A DNA stretch of 64,000 bases, taken from NCBI GenBank assembly GCA_963825585.1, contig CAWGTX010000009.1, forward strand, positions 186,001-250,000, written 5' to 3'. Below the pieces are notes generated by a model. It searched no databases, was not told where the DNA came from, and worked only from the letters and a program-made list of their open reading frames with translations. Source of the stretch: JAOUGY01 sp963825585. GTDB taxonomy: Bacteria; Actinomycetota; Acidimicrobiia; Spongiisociales; ZC4RG35. Shown here piece after piece: positions 17,088 to 26,638 of this stretch. Made by a program: the position numbers and the translations under genes. The first letter of the stretch is position 1. Every line of letters starts with the position of its first letter.

Positions 17088-17389
17088 GAGAGTGCCACCA
17101 TGGCGATCTGGTCGAAGGACACCAGCGTCGACACGCCTGCTCGTGTCGAAGTTCGACGTGGTCCGAAGCTACGGCGTCGACCACTCCCGACGGCGATGGC
17201 GCCTGAGACGGTGGTGATGGTGATGCATCCACCGTCGTCCTCGACCTCGATGAGTCGGTCGCGTATGTCGGCGGTTCGTCTCGCCAGCACCTCGGCCGCC
17301 TCCTGTTCGGACTCGAGGATTCGGTCGAATCGTCGTTGAAGCGTACGGCCGATGTCGCTGAGATCCGGATGGTCGAGTGAGTCAGGCAT
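17084..17389 (-). CDS. Unknown 101-aa protein upstream of CpaE-like gene
   Basis: I do not recognise a family. The first half (residues 10-55) is helical and charged (QRRFDRILESEQEAAEV) and may form a coiled coil. The second half is beta-prone and ends in a hydrophobic segment. The stop overlaps the start of the CpaE-like gene, so the two are very likely co-translated and may work together. The start at 17389 is the first ATG giving this charged helix. Confidence 0.55.
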   Translation of the reverse strand: MPDSLDHPDLSDIGRTLQRRFDRILESEQEAAEVLARRTADIRDRLIEVEDDGGCITITTVSGAIAVGSGRRRSFGPRRTSTRAGVSTLVSFDQIAMVALS

Positions 17390-17604
17390 GTGCGTTGAAT
17401 ATCGCAATGCATCACCGAGGTCCAGAGGTCTGTGTGCGGGAGAATTTCGCGACCCGGCGAAGCTGTGTTCGGCCGTGAATGGCGTCGCCCGGGAACACGA
17501 GTGTGATGACGAACGCCGATCTCGGTTCCCGATCACCGCTGCCTCGACCTCGAACGGTCCAGGTACGCGGCGGGCACGGGCGCTGGACACGACACCGGGC
17601 GGGG

Positions 17605-19327
17605 TCAGACCGGGATGGCTCCGGGAGCGGTGACTCCGTCGGCCTGCAGCGATCCGATTGGGGTCTTCGTGCGCGGGAGGGTGATGCTGAATCGAGCACC
17701 ACCGAGGGTGGGGGAGGTGTCGTATCGGATGGAACCATCGTGTGCCTCGACCAGGGCCTTGGCAACGGGCAGCCCGATGCCTGATCCGGGGATCGCTTCG
17801 TCGAATCGGTGGTGCCCCCTTTCGAAGCGCTCCCAGATCATCGATTCGAACTTCTTCGGCACACCGTGGCCGTTGTCCTCGACGGTGACCGTAATGGCAT
17901 CGCCTGATGGCTGGACTGTCACATGGATCTTGCCGTTCCCGTACCGTGCCGCGTTGGTGATGAGGTTGGCGAATACCTGGCGGATTCGGTCGGGATCGAC
18001 GACGGCCGTGGCTCGTGTGAGATCCGAGGTGATTCTCGCTGGTGCCTGGCCCGCGGCCTGCAGGTCGGCGATCACGTCGGTGGCCACGTCGGCCAGATCG
18101 GTGGCTTCGACGGAGAGGCGCGTGTTGTTGAGCCTATCGCGGGTCACCTCGATCAGGTCTGTGACAAGCCGCCCGAGGTGTGTCGCCTGGCGTTCGACCG
18201 TTCTGAGCATATCCCGTTTCTCGTCATCGGCGAGCATGTCCCAACTGGCGTCCAGGAGCTGAGCGTATCCCTGCACAGCGGTGAGGGGAGTCCGAAGCTC
18301 GTGTGAAACCGAGGCAACGAGATCGTCGCGTTGACGTTCGATCAACTCGCGGTTCTCCCGGATAGCAACTGCTTGCCGGGAGATGATCAATGCAGCGACG
18401 ACGGTCGTAGACCACTGCAAGAAAGCGGACGATCCCGACACCCTCCCCAGGGTGAGACCGAAGAGGATCGCCACGGCGAGGTAGGGGACCATCAATTGCC
18501 AGGTTCTGGGTGGTCGGTAGGTCTGTTCGGAGTCCGATACGGGTGTCAGGAGGGCGAAGGCGGCGGCCGCGATGGCCGCATACGAGATCAACCACAGGGC
18601 GTCGAGCTGCCCACCGTCCACGTAGCTGTCTGTCGTCACCTGAAGCAGATACACGACATCGGCGATCGACGTCAGAGCCAGACCGAGGCCGACGCCGAGA
18701 AGTCGGACGTCGAAACGCCGCTCCGAACGTCGGAGTATGAGAACCATCAACGCTGCCAGGAGGAAGACATCTGCGATCGGGTAGCTCACATTGACCCAGT
18801 TCTCCAGAAACCCGGCCTCGGGGTCGAACGAGATGGTGTCGCCGAGGTAGGCAACCCATGCCACCGTCGAGCGCGGCGATCGTGCCTGCCGCGGCGTCCA
18901 GGGACAACCGCAGGCGCTCGTAGCGACCGGGCCGCACATGTGGGAGCAAGAACACGCCGAGCCCGATGAGCGGATAGCCGGAGAGGTAGAAGGCGTCGGC
19001 CGGTCCCGGGTACGGTACGTCCCGACCGGCCAGCACGTAGTACTGCCACAGAGTCTCGCCTATCCCCCAACATGCGATGCCGACGCCGACCAGTGCCCAT
19101 CCCCATCGACCTCGCGCTCCATGCCGGAATGCGAACACGACCATCAGGAGCCCGGAGCCGAGGCTCGTGACCGGGTAGGTGAAGCTGTTGAAGCCAACGT
19201 CGACCGCCGACCCGACGCCCGGGATCAACAGCACGATGGCGCCGACGGCAGCCACGACGATCACAGCGAGAGCGAGAGAGGCGCTGACCCGGTTGGCTCT
19301 CACCGTGGCTCGAAGAATGCCCCACAT
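17605..19327 (-). CDS. Membrane sensor histidine kinase (apparent frameshift near 18871)
   Basis: Read with one base removed near 18871 this is a 573-residue kinase. The N-terminal part (19327 to about 18872) and the rest lie in different frames. The membrane sensor part has about eight helices and the block GETLWQYYVLAGRDVPYPGP. The kinase core shows SHELRTPLT (phospho-His), NLITNAARYGNG (N box), DNGHGVPKK and GSGIGLPVAK (ATP lid). The paralogue encoded at 40958 (minus strand) is intact and guides the repair: TIAA joins STVAW exactly as TVAV joins SALFW there. It starts 2 bases after the response regulator stop, so the two form a two-component pair. Confidence 0.85.
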
Positions 19328-19329
19328 GG

Positions 19330-19710
19330 TCACTGCCCTCCGGCAACCAGCGACCTCACGGTTTGCTGGAGATCGATCGGATTGAAGGGCTTCGCCACGA
19401 AACCTGACGCACCGAGGGCATGCGCTTTCGCCTCGACGGTCCCGCCGGCGTGGGCGGTGGCGATGATCGCCGGAGTCGACATCGTGGCCGGGTGCAGCCT
19501 CATCCGCCTCAGGATCTCCATGCCATCCATTCCGGGTAAGGCCACGTCGATGATCACGCCATCGGGTGGGCTTTCCAGGACGTGGAAGAGGGCTTCCTCG
19601 CCATCGGCGAACGCCTCGACCGTGAAGCCGGCCAGTTCCAAGGTTCGTTTCATCAGCACTTGCGTTGCCGGGGCATCCTCGACGACCACGATCCGGCCCA
19701 CCATGTTCAT
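19330..19710 (-). CDS. Single-domain response regulator (CheY-like)
   Basis: A 126-residue receiver domain without an output domain. The acidic pocket is VVVED, the phosphoacceptor Asp is in VIIDVALPGMDG, the Thr/Ser position is in IIATAHA, and the conserved Lys is in VAKPFNP. It is first in an operon with the histidine kinase at 19327. Without a DNA-binding domain it must act through protein contacts or a phosphorelay; the CpaE-like protein encoded downstream is a possible partner by position only. Met3 is an alternative start. Confidence 0.9.
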   Translation of the reverse strand: MNMVGRIVVVEDAPATQVLMKRTLELAGFTVEAFADGEEALFHVLESPPDGVIIDVALPGMDGMEILRRMRLHPATMSTPAIIATAHAGGTVEAKAHALGASGFVAKPFNPIDLQQTVRSLVAGGQ

Positions 19711-19977
19711 GTCTCACTTCATTCGAGAAGCACCCTGTCGACACGGGGTCGCCGAACTTGAGGTGCTCGATCGGCGAACCCGACCAGCGCAGATCCCCGC
19801 GGTCGCCTCGCCCGGCACCAGGGCCGCCTCCTCCTCAGTACGCGTCATGCCGCCCCGGGAGCAGCCGCACTTCTAGAAAGGCACCGGAGTCCGGAACCAA
19901 ACAGCGTCCTGGCACGTCTCTCTCTTGACACCACGTCAGTAGGATCGGGTGTGCTCACCCAGAGAAACGAGGGGCCC

Positions 19978-21120
19978 ATGAAGGTGAGGAGTTCTTTCGG
20001 TCTCGCATCGCTGACCGCTCTCATGCTCCTGATCGCAGCATGCGGGGGCGGAGGCAACTCCACTGCGTCGGACGACGGCGAAACCCCCGACGATTCGTCC
20101 ACCGCCTCCACCGCCGCCTCGGAGGACGGCGGTGGAGATGTGGACACCCTCGCCAGCTACCTCGGCTGGGACACCGGCGACGATCCGGAAGCCTCCGAGG
20201 CCAGGTACCGCGAGCAGGAGGCCCGAATCCAGGAGGCGGTCAGGCTGTGCATGGCGGAGGAGGGTTTCGAGTACATCCCCGTCGAGCCGCCGGCCGATTC
20301 GTTCGTCGTCGATGACCGCGCTCCCGAGGACTGGGCCGCTGAGCAAGGATTCGGCATCAGCACCTGGATCGGGAACGAGGAGCAGTTCTCGGGCCCCGAC
20401 GTCGAGTACGTCGACCCCAACCAGGAGATCGTCGAGGCGATGTCGGAATCGGAGATGACCGCGTACTACGAGGCGTTGTACGGCTCCGAAGAGGAGAACG
20501 CCGCCCAGCAGACCACCGAGATCGATCCCGAGACCGGCGAGGAGATGATCTTCCAGGAAGGGTTCGGCGCCGGGTGCTACGGAGAATCCTATGAAGCCGA
20601 GTACGGAGGCCAGGACGATCTGTACACAGAACTCGGGCCCGAACTCGATGCCATGTACGAGCGGATCCAGGCCGATCCCCGCATCCTCGCCCTCGACGTC
20701 GAGTGGTCCGAGTGCATGGCTGGCAAGGGTTACGAGTACGAGTCCCAGCAGACCATGTACGAGGCCGTTTACGAGGACTTCCAGGCCCGTCTCGACGCCA
20801 TCGTCGGGCCCAACGGCGGGTATGTCGACCCGTTCGAGGGGTGGACCGAGGACGAGATCAACGCCTTCTTCGAAGAGAAGAGCCAGGAGGAGATCGACGC
20901 CTTCTTCGAGGAGTCCCAGAACCAGGCACCCGAGTACGACCAGGCCGCGCTCGAGGCGCTCCAGCAGGAGGAGATCGAACTCGCCGTTGCCGCCGCCGAA
21001 TGCCAGGGCGACTGGGAAGAGGTCTACATGGAGGTCTCGGCCGAGTACGAGTCCGAGTTCATCGCCGCCAACCAGGCCAAGCTCGACGAGATCAAGAGCT
21101 CGCTCGACGGACAGGGCTGA
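19978..21120 (+). CDS. Acidic lipoprotein of second export module
   Basis: A 380-residue protein with a lipoprotein signal ending LLIAACGGG (Cys about residue 22), then a Ser/Thr/Asp-rich linker to about residue 55. The mature domain is strongly acidic and helical. It carries cysteines in LCMAEEGFEY, GCYGESYE, SECMAGKGYEY and AECQGDW; the pattern xxCMxxxGxEY echoes the CMRxxG motif of the lipoprotein encoded at 5477, so the two are distant relatives. The ATG at 19978 is chosen for its signal peptide. It precedes the adaptor at 21127, ATPase at 22901 and permease at 23611. Confidence 0.78.
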   Translation: MKVRSSFGLASLTALMLLIAACGGGGNSTASDDGETPDDSSTASTAASEDGGGDVDTLASYLGWDTGDDPEASEARYREQEARIQEAVRLCMAEEGFEYIPVEPPADSFVVDDRAPEDWAAEQGFGISTWIGNEEQFSGPDVEYVDPNQEIVEAMSESEMTAYYEALYGSEEENAAQQTTEIDPETGEEMIFQEGFGAGCYGESYEAEYGGQDDLYTELGPELDAMYERIQADPRILALDVEWSECMAGKGYEYESQQTMYEAVYEDFQARLDAIVGPNGGYVDPFEGWTEDEINAFFEEKSQEEIDAFFEESQNQAPEYDQAALEALQQEEIELAVAAAECQGDWEEVYMEVSAEYESEFIAANQAKLDEIKSSLDGQG

Positions 21121-21126
21121 GCAGCC

Positions 21127-22914
21127 ATGAAGAGAGGTACGGCGCTGGCGCTGATCCTCGGCGTCGTGGTCGCCGCCGCCGGTGGCGGATGGCTGGCAGG
21201 CCGAAACATCACCTCTCCCGCCGAGGCAGCGGCTCGGGCGCGACCGCCCGAGCCGTCCCTGATCACGGTGGCGGTCGAGCAGACGGCGTTGTCGGCCGAC
21301 GTCATCGCCCGTGGCGACATCGTGTTCGACGATCCGGTGTCGGTGTCCCTGTCGGGGGCCACCGGCGAGTCGGAGGTGCCACCGGTGGTGACCAAGCTGC
21401 CCGAGAAGGGCACCGAATTGGCCGAGGGTGCGCTGATGGTGGAGGTGGTGGGTCGGCCGGTGTTCCTCATGCAGGGGCTCATCCCGGTGTACCGGGATCT
21501 CCGCCCCGGTGCCGAGGGCATCGACGTGCTCCAGTTCGAAGAAGCGTTGGCCCGGTTGGGGTTCCTCTCGGAAGCACCCGACGAGGCGTGGACCTCTGCG
21601 ACGGGCGCAGCCGTTCAGGCGTTCTACGACGAGGCGGGCTATCGGGCCAACGCCGCCGACGAGAACGAGCTGGCCTCGCTGGACTCGGCCCGGGAGCGGG
21701 TTCGTCTAGCCGGTCAGAGTGTCACGTCGGCCGAGAACGACCTCTCGAACGTCACCGGTGCCGCCCAGTCTGAGATCCTGGACGCCCGGGCGCAGGTGTC
21801 GGCGGCCGAGGACGGGCTGGAGTTGGCCAAGGTCACCCGTGACGGGGCCAATGCGTCGGCTGCTCGGGAGCTGGCCCTGGCGGAGTCCGCCGAAGCTGAT
21901 GCGGCCGCGGGAGCCGAGGAAGCCGCTGCCCGCCTGGCCGAGGCCGAGGCGGGCACCCATCCCGACACGGGTTTGGCGCCGACGCCGGAGGAACTCGCCC
22001 TTCTCAGAGGCGAGGAGGCGACCGCCCGTTCGGAACTGGCTCTCGCCGAATCCACCTCAGCAGCCGCCGCCCAGACCGTGACCGAGACCAAGGTGGCCCA
22101 TGATGCCACGGTCCGTCAGGCCGAATCCGCTCTCGCCATCGCCAAGGCACGTCTCGACGAGGTGCTGTCGCCACCCGATCGCAGCTCGCTTCTCGCCCTC
22201 GTCGACGCCGCTCGGGATGAGCTGGCCAACGCCCGTGAGGACCTGGCGGCGCTGGAAGCCTCCGTCGGGACCTGGGTGCCCGCCGGCGAGCTCGTGTTCC
22301 TGGAACGGGTGCCGGTGCGGGTCGACCAGTTGGCCACCACCCTTGGGGGGACCATCTCCGGTCCGTTCATGACGGTATCGGGTTCCGAGATAGCCCTGCG
22401 GATGCAGGTCCAGGAGAGCGACGCCGCCCGGCTGGCCGTCGGCGACAGCGTGTTCGTCGACGAGGACATCCTGGAGGTGCCGCTGGAGGGCACCATCTCG
22501 TCGATCGCCGAGCAGGGGACCGGTGGCAGGATCTCGGTCGAGGTCGTGTTCGACACGGTCCCCGAGGAACTGGTGGGCGCCAACGTCAAGGTGGTCATCC
22601 CCATCGAGTCGACGGCCGGAGAGGTGCTTGCGGTTCCGGCGGCAGCGTTGTCGGCCGTCGCGGACGGTTCGGTGCGGGTCGAGGTGGAGGACGAGCCCGG
22701 CGTCACCCGCTTCGTCACCGTCGAAACCGGGCTCGCGGCCGGCGGCCTGGTCGAGATCACCCCGCTCGACGGTGAGATCGAGCCGGGTGCCAGAGTCGTG
22801 GTCGGACAGGCGGATGGCGGTGCCGGGGACGGCGGCGACTCCGGTGATGGCGAACCCGAAGAGTCCAACGAGGCCGATGGGACCACAGAGACGACCGCCG
22901 ATGGCGACGCCTGA
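21127..22914 (+). CDS. Membrane-fusion protein with peptidoglycan-binding and long coiled-coil regions
   Basis: A 595-residue adaptor. A membrane anchor (about 5-25) is followed by a lipoyl/barrel part with a peptidoglycan-binding repeat near residues 130-175 (GIDVLQFEEALARLGFL). Residues about 185-385 are an Ala/Glu-rich heptad region broken near 278-290, fitting a coiled-coil hairpin as in MacA/HlyD proteins. A beta-barrel domain follows, and the tail from about 565 is acidic and disordered. The 14-base overlap with the ATPase gene marks one operon. It is the larger counterpart of the adaptor encoded at 6061. Confidence 0.82.
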   Translation: MKRGTALALILGVVVAAAGGGWLAGRNITSPAEAAARARPPEPSLITVAVEQTALSADVIARGDIVFDDPVSVSLSGATGESEVPPVVTKLPEKGTELAEGALMVEVVGRPVFLMQGLIPVYRDLRPGAEGIDVLQFEEALARLGFLSEAPDEAWTSATGAAVQAFYDEAGYRANAADENELASLDSARERVRLAGQSVTSAENDLSNVTGAAQSEILDARAQVSAAEDGLELAKVTRDGANASAARELALAESAEADAAAGAEEAAARLAEAEAGTHPDTGLAPTPEELALLRGEEATARSELALAESTSAAAAQTVTETKVAHDATVRQAESALAIAKARLDEVLSPPDRSSLLALVDAARDELANAREDLAALEASVGTWVPAGELVFLERVPVRVDQLATTLGGTISGPFMTVSGSEIALRMQVQESDAARLAVGDSVFVDEDILEVPLEGTISSIAEQGTGGRISVEVVFDTVPEELVGANVKVVIPIESTAGEVLAVPAAALSAVADGSVRVEVEDEPGVTRFVTVETGLAAGGLVEITPLDGEIEPGARVVVGQADGGAGDGGDSGDGEPEESNEADGTTETTADGDA

Positions 22915-23614
22915 TCAGAAATCCGCTCCCGAAGGCCCGGTCGTCCACCTCATGTCTGTGGCGAGGACCTATCAGGCCGGCACCGTCGACGTGCTCGCCC
23001 TCAAGGAGGCAACGCTCCAGATCGACCGCGGCGAGTACGTCTCGATCGTGGGCCCATCCGGGAGTGGCAAGTCGACGCTGCTCAACATCATCGGACTGCT
23101 GGATCGGCCCACCGACGGCACGTACCTTCTCGAGGGAACCGATGTCGGCACCCTGAAAGAGGGTGCCCGGACGCTGTTACGCGGGTCTCGGATCGGGTTC
23201 GTGTTCCAGGCGTTCCATCTGTTGCCGCACCGCACCGTGCTCGAGAACGTCAAACTCGCCATGCTCTACGGCGAGACGGATCGCAAGAGTCGGGACGAGC
23301 GCGCCCGTGAAGCGCTCGATCGGGTTGGGCTGAGCCATCGGGTCGGGTTCAAGCCGGTGCAGCTCTCGGGTGGGGAGCGGCAGCGGGTGGCGATCGCCCG
23401 GGCCATCGTCGGTCGCCCGAGCCTGCTGTTGTGCGACGAGCCCACGGGCAACCTCGACACGGTGAACTCCTCGACCATTCTCGGGTTGTTCGAGGAGCTG
23501 CGGCGGGACGGTCTCACCCTGGTGGTCATCACCCACGATCAGGATGTGAGCCGACACGCCGAACGACGGGTGTCGATCACCGATGGCACACTGACGGCAC
23601 TGGGGATGCGATGA
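22901..23614 (+). CDS. ABC transporter ATPase, MacB/LolD type (second module)
   Basis: A 237-residue ATPase with Walker A GPSGSGKS, signature LSGGERQR, Walker B LLLCDEPTGNLD and switch VITHD. It closely resembles the ATPase encoded at 7178 in motifs and length. The ATG at 22901 lies within the end of the adaptor gene, and its stop overlaps the permease start (ATGA), so three genes are tightly coupled. Confidence 0.92.
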   Translation: MATPDQKSAPEGPVVHLMSVARTYQAGTVDVLALKEATLQIDRGEYVSIVGPSGSGKSTLLNIIGLLDRPTDGTYLLEGTDVGTLKEGARTLLRGSRIGFVFQAFHLLPHRTVLENVKLAMLYGETDRKSRDERAREALDRVGLSHRVGFKPVQLSGGERQRVAIARAIVGRPSLLLCDEPTGNLDTVNSSTILGLFEELRRDGLTLVVITHDQDVSRHAERRVSITDGTLTALGMR

Positions 23615-24825
23615 AACGTTCCACGGTGGGGCTCAGGGACCTGGCGTCAGAGTCGCTCGCCGGGCTGGTCGGACGACCGGGGCGCACCGTGCTCACGGTG
23701 CTGGGAACCGTGCTCGGTATCGGCGCACTGGTTGCAACCCTCGGCGTGGCGCAGACCGCCGGCAACCAGATCGTGGGCGCTTTCGACGAGTTGGCCGCAA
23801 CCTCGGTTGTCGTGTCGAACCAGCAAGGCTTCTTCGGCGACAACGTCCGCATCATCATCCCCCGCGACGCCGAGGACCGCGTGGTCCGTCTCAACGGGGT
23901 CAACGCCGCCGGGACCATCGGCCCGGTCGATGTGGGGGAGCGGTTGGTGAAGTCGGTGCCTATCGACGACCCGCTCGGCCAGACCGAGTTCCAGATCGGC
24001 GTTCAGGCCGTGACCCCGGGTGTGCTCGACGCCGTGCGTGGCACATTGAGGACGGGACGCTGGTTCGACCAGGGCCACTCGGACCGGGCGGACATGGTTG
24101 CGGTACTCGGCCCGGGTGCTGCCACCAAGCTGAACATCTTCCGCGTCGATCAGCAGCCGGTGATCTTCGTGGGCGAGGAGGCGTTCGTGGTGATGGGTCT
24201 GCTCGAGGACGTGGAGCGGCAGCCGGAGCTGTTGAACTCGGTGATCATCCCCGACGGCACCGCCCGCGAGGTGTACGGCTACGAGTCGGCCTCGACCGTG
24301 CAGATCGACGTGGCGGTTGGAGCCGCCCAGCTCATAGCGACCCAGGCCGCCATCGCCATCAACCCCGACAACCCCGAGACCCTGCAGGTGCAGAAGCCAC
24401 CCGAGCCCAACACGCTGCGGCGGCAGGTGGAGGGTGACGTCAACTCGCTGTTCATCGTGCTCGGCGGCGTTTCGCTCCTGGTGGGCGCGATCGGGATCGC
24501 CAACGTCACGCTGGTGTCGGTGCTGGAGCGAGTGGGCGAGATCGGTCTGCGGCGTGCGGTGGGGGCGGCCCGACGTCACATCGCCTATCAGTTCCTGTTC
24601 GAGTCCACCGCCATGGGCCTCATCGGCGGTGTCCTCGGCGCCAGCATCGGAGTGCTGGTGGTGGTGGGCGTCTCGGCATCGCGTACCTGGACGCCGATCC
24701 TGGACCCGACCGTACCGTTGGCGGCGCCCCTGCTCGGCGCCGTCACTGGGCTGCTCGCCGGCATCTACCCGTCGCTGCGAGCGGCGTCTCTCGAACCGGT
24801 GGAGGCGTTGCGCGGAGGGGTGTAG
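23611..24825 (+). CDS. ABC transporter permease, FtsX/MacB family (second module)
   Basis: A 404-residue permease with one helix near residues 28-50, a large extracytoplasmic domain, then three C-terminal helices (about 285-310, 335-360, 370-392). The conserved block VSVLERVGEIGLRRAVGA and the ending ASLEPVEALRGG match the permease encoded at 7837. A stretch of identical logic but diverged sequence suggests an old duplication of the whole four-gene module. Confidence 0.9.
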   Translation: MKRSTVGLRDLASESLAGLVGRPGRTVLTVLGTVLGIGALVATLGVAQTAGNQIVGAFDELAATSVVVSNQQGFFGDNVRIIIPRDAEDRVVRLNGVNAAGTIGPVDVGERLVKSVPIDDPLGQTEFQIGVQAVTPGVLDAVRGTLRTGRWFDQGHSDRADMVAVLGPGAATKLNIFRVDQQPVIFVGEEAFVVMGLLEDVERQPELLNSVIIPDGTAREVYGYESASTVQIDVAVGAAQLIATQAAIAINPDNPETLQVQKPPEPNTLRRQVEGDVNSLFIVLGGVSLLVGAIGIANVTLVSVLERVGEIGLRRAVGAARRHIAYQFLFESTAMGLIGGVLGASIGVLVVVGVSASRTWTPILDPTVPLAAPLLGAVTGLLAGIYPSLRAASLEPVEALRGGV

Positions 24826-24829
24826 GAGG

Positions 24830-24857
24830 GTTCACGGTCGACCGTTCACGGTTCACC
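24830..24857. repeat. Period-7 repeat, GTTCACG type
   Basis: GTTCACG, GTCGACC, GTTCACG, GTTCACC, again four 7-bp units placed 5 bases after a stop codon (24825). It includes the palindrome ACGGTCGACCGT. Confidence 0.8.
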
Positions 24858-25067
24858 GGCGGGGACCCGCTCTTCGTAGGTGCGACGGGTACAAGCCGGT
24901 AGGTATCACGGCGGGGTTGACACCTTGGAGTCACCTGGCCCAGGGACCGTGTCGGAGGGAGCGATGAGCTCGTCCACCTTCGACTCTTGAACCTCCTCGA
25001 CCCGCTCCGCCTGCAGAGCGAAGCCCGAGCTATCGCATCGTGGGTGCCCTCCACTCCCTCTTGTACG

Positions 25068-25083
25068 CATGTGTGCACATATG
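25068..25083. promoter_or_regulatory. Probable operator of the toxin-antitoxin operon
   Basis: CATGTGTGCACATATG is palindromic in 14 of 16 positions (perfect core TGTGCACA) and ends 12 bases before the antitoxin ATG. Phd/VapB-type antitoxins usually repress their own promoter through such a site. Confidence 0.5.
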
Positions 25084-25095
25084 TACGATACTCGC

Positions 25096-25386
25096 ATGGC
25101 TGATTCGGTGAACGTCAGCGAGGCTCGTGCCGCGCTTCCCCGGTTGCTCGACCGGGTCGAGGCCGGTGAGGAGATCGAAGTGAGCCGTCACGGCAAGGTC
25201 GTGGCGGTCCTGGTGCGACCCGACGCACTGCAGACTCGGCGGGGTCGGCCGGCGCTCGCACGAGCGGCCGCTCTCGAAGAGCGGTTGCAGCAGGCACGCA
25301 ACAGAGCCTGGAGCGATGAGGACACGATCACCGAGGAGAGGGCGCTCGAGCGGATCGCCGAGCTCGACGCCGACCGGTCGCGGTAG
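25096..25386 (+). CDS. Phd/YefM-family antitoxin
   Basis: A 96-residue protein with the Phd N-terminal DNA-binding pattern: SVNVSEARAALPRLLDRVEAGEEIEVSRHGKVVAVLV. The C-terminal 45 residues are charged and helical, as expected for the part that masks the toxin. The PIN-domain toxin gene starts 5 bases after its stop. The ATG at 25096 is preferred over upstream in-frame starts because the palindrome lies just before it. Confidence 0.85.
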   Translation: MADSVNVSEARAALPRLLDRVEAGEEIEVSRHGKVVAVLVRPDALQTRRGRPALARAAALEERLQQARNRAWSDEDTITEERALERIAELDADRSR

Positions 25387-25391
25387 GCACA

Positions 25392-25802
25392 GTGGACGCC
25401 TTCGACGCCGATGCCCTGATCTACGCCTGTGTGCCCGAGCACCCGCTCGGCGAACCTGTCAGGGCGTTGTTTCGTGGGTCCGGGCCCGCGACGGTGGGCA
25501 TCGGATCGGTGCTGTTGATCCCCGAGTTGTTGACCAAACCCACTCGGGAAGCGGCAGAGCAGGAGCTTCGGGCGCTCGTGCTGCTCCTCGGTCGGCTAGA
25601 GCTCCTGGCCGTCGACCGATACACCGCCGAGCTGGCGGTGGTCCTCGGAGCCGCGTATGGACTACGAGCGGCCGACGCCACGCATCTCGCCACAGCGGTC
25701 AACGCCGGCGCCGAGCGGTTCATCACCAACAACAGACGTGATTTCAAGAGCCACATCGAGGAGATCGACATCGTGTACCCGGAGTCGCTCGGGGCGGAGT
25801 GA
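25392..25802 (+). CDS. PIN-domain ribonuclease toxin (VapC type)
   Basis: A 136-residue PIN protein starting with GTG. Acidic active-site residues are visible: D5 and D7 in FDADALIYA, E in LIPELLTKP, D in RAADATHLATA, and a final acidic position in FITNNRRDF. VapC toxins cut tRNA or rRNA in a metal-dependent way; the target here is unknown. Together with the antitoxin it forms a classic two-gene module. Confidence 0.87.
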   Translation: MDAFDADALIYACVPEHPLGEPVRALFRGSGPATVGIGSVLLIPELLTKPTREAAEQELRALVLLLGRLELLAVDRYTAELAVVLGAAYGLRAADATHLATAVNAGAERFITNNRRDFKSHIEEIDIVYPESLGAE

Positions 25803-25838
25803 CGCCCCCGGACGATGGTGGTCGCCGGCGCGGTCGAC

Positions 25839-26483
25839 TCACCTCGTCGGCGCCGATCGGTGCGCAACGGGACCCTCGCCGACAGTCACGTGACCCCGTT
25901 CGAGGGACAGCTCGGACTCGATAGCCGAGGCGGCCCAGCCGACGGCGTCGGCCCGGCTGACCAGACCCTCGTGGGCGACGACCTGGAGGGCGAGGCCGTC
26001 GAGAACCGACAGGATGCGCCACGCCGCCGGCTCGGGCTCCGGACAGCGGAAGGTTCCCTCGCTGTCGCCCCGCCGGAGGATGCCCACCACCAGGTCGTGC
26101 CATTCGAGGTTCAGACGGCGCGACACGGCCTGCAGGGCGGGGCGGCGGGCGGCTTCGGACCAGGCGTCGAGCCACAGCTGCATGGTGCCGTCGGCCTGGG
26201 TGGGGGAGTAGGAGGCGAGGAACGTCTTCAACTGTTCGACGGCGTCGGTGGCGGCTTCCACGTCGATACGCGCTTCGGCGAGGTCTCCGCCGGCGGCCTG
26301 TTCGAAGGCGGCTGCGAGCACGTCGTCCATGGTGTCGAAGTAGTGGTGGATGAGCCCGCTCGACGTGCCCATCTCGGCAGCGACGTCGCGGACGGTGGTG
26401 GTGGCGAGCCCTTTGCGGGAGGCGACCGCCAGCGTCGCCTCGACGATCGCCTGGCGGCGGGCATCAGGTGTCAGTCTCGCCAT
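25839..26483 (-). CDS. TetR-family transcriptional regulator (BetI-like)
   Basis: A 214-residue regulator. The helix-turn-helix lies in residues 8-50 (RQAIVEATLAVASRKGLATTTVRDVAAEMGTSSGLIHHYF, split here as ARRQAIVEATLAV and GTSSGLIHHYF). The C-terminal ligand-binding domain has a WLDAWSEA motif, as in BetI-like proteins. It is divergent from the GcvT-like/PYROXD2-like operon, with an inverted repeat in the shared gap, so it probably controls that operon and itself. The ligand is unknown; an amine or methylated compound would fit. Confidence 0.85.
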   Translation of the reverse strand: MARLTPDARRQAIVEATLAVASRKGLATTTVRDVAAEMGTSSGLIHHYFDTMDDVLAAAFEQAAGGDLAEARIDVEAATDAVEQLKTFLASYSPTQADGTMQLWLDAWSEAARRPALQAVSRRLNLEWHDLVVGILRRGDSEGTFRCPEPEPAAWRILSVLDGLALQVVAHEGLVSRADAVGWAASAIESELSLERGHVTVGEGPVAHRSAPTR

Positions 26484-26527
26484 CGCTCATCTCTCGGGCC
26501 TTGCCCCGGCCAGCGGATCCTCTCATC

Positions 26528-26575
26528 GTATGCAAGGCCCGGCGGGGGTTGGGAGGGGGTCGTCCCCTTGCATAC
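26528..26575. promoter_or_regulatory. Inverted repeat between divergent TetR and GcvT-like genes
   Basis: Arms GTATGCAAGG (26528-26537) and CCTTGCATAC (26566-26575) are perfect complements separated by 28 bases. They lie in the 155-bp gap between the two divergent genes and are good candidates for paired half-sites of the TetR regulator. They could also form a stem. Confidence 0.55.
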
Positions 26576-26638
26576 ATTATTGCGCGCCTGTACAACAACG
26601 GATACCGTAGACGCCGCCAGAGCGAAGGAGCAGGCGGC

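Noticed and set aside
19925..19945. Promoter TTGACA/TAGGAT before the lipoprotein gene
   Set aside because: TTGACA is perfect but the TAGGAT candidate is only 9 bases away, too close for a sigma-70-type promoter; no better -10 was seen.
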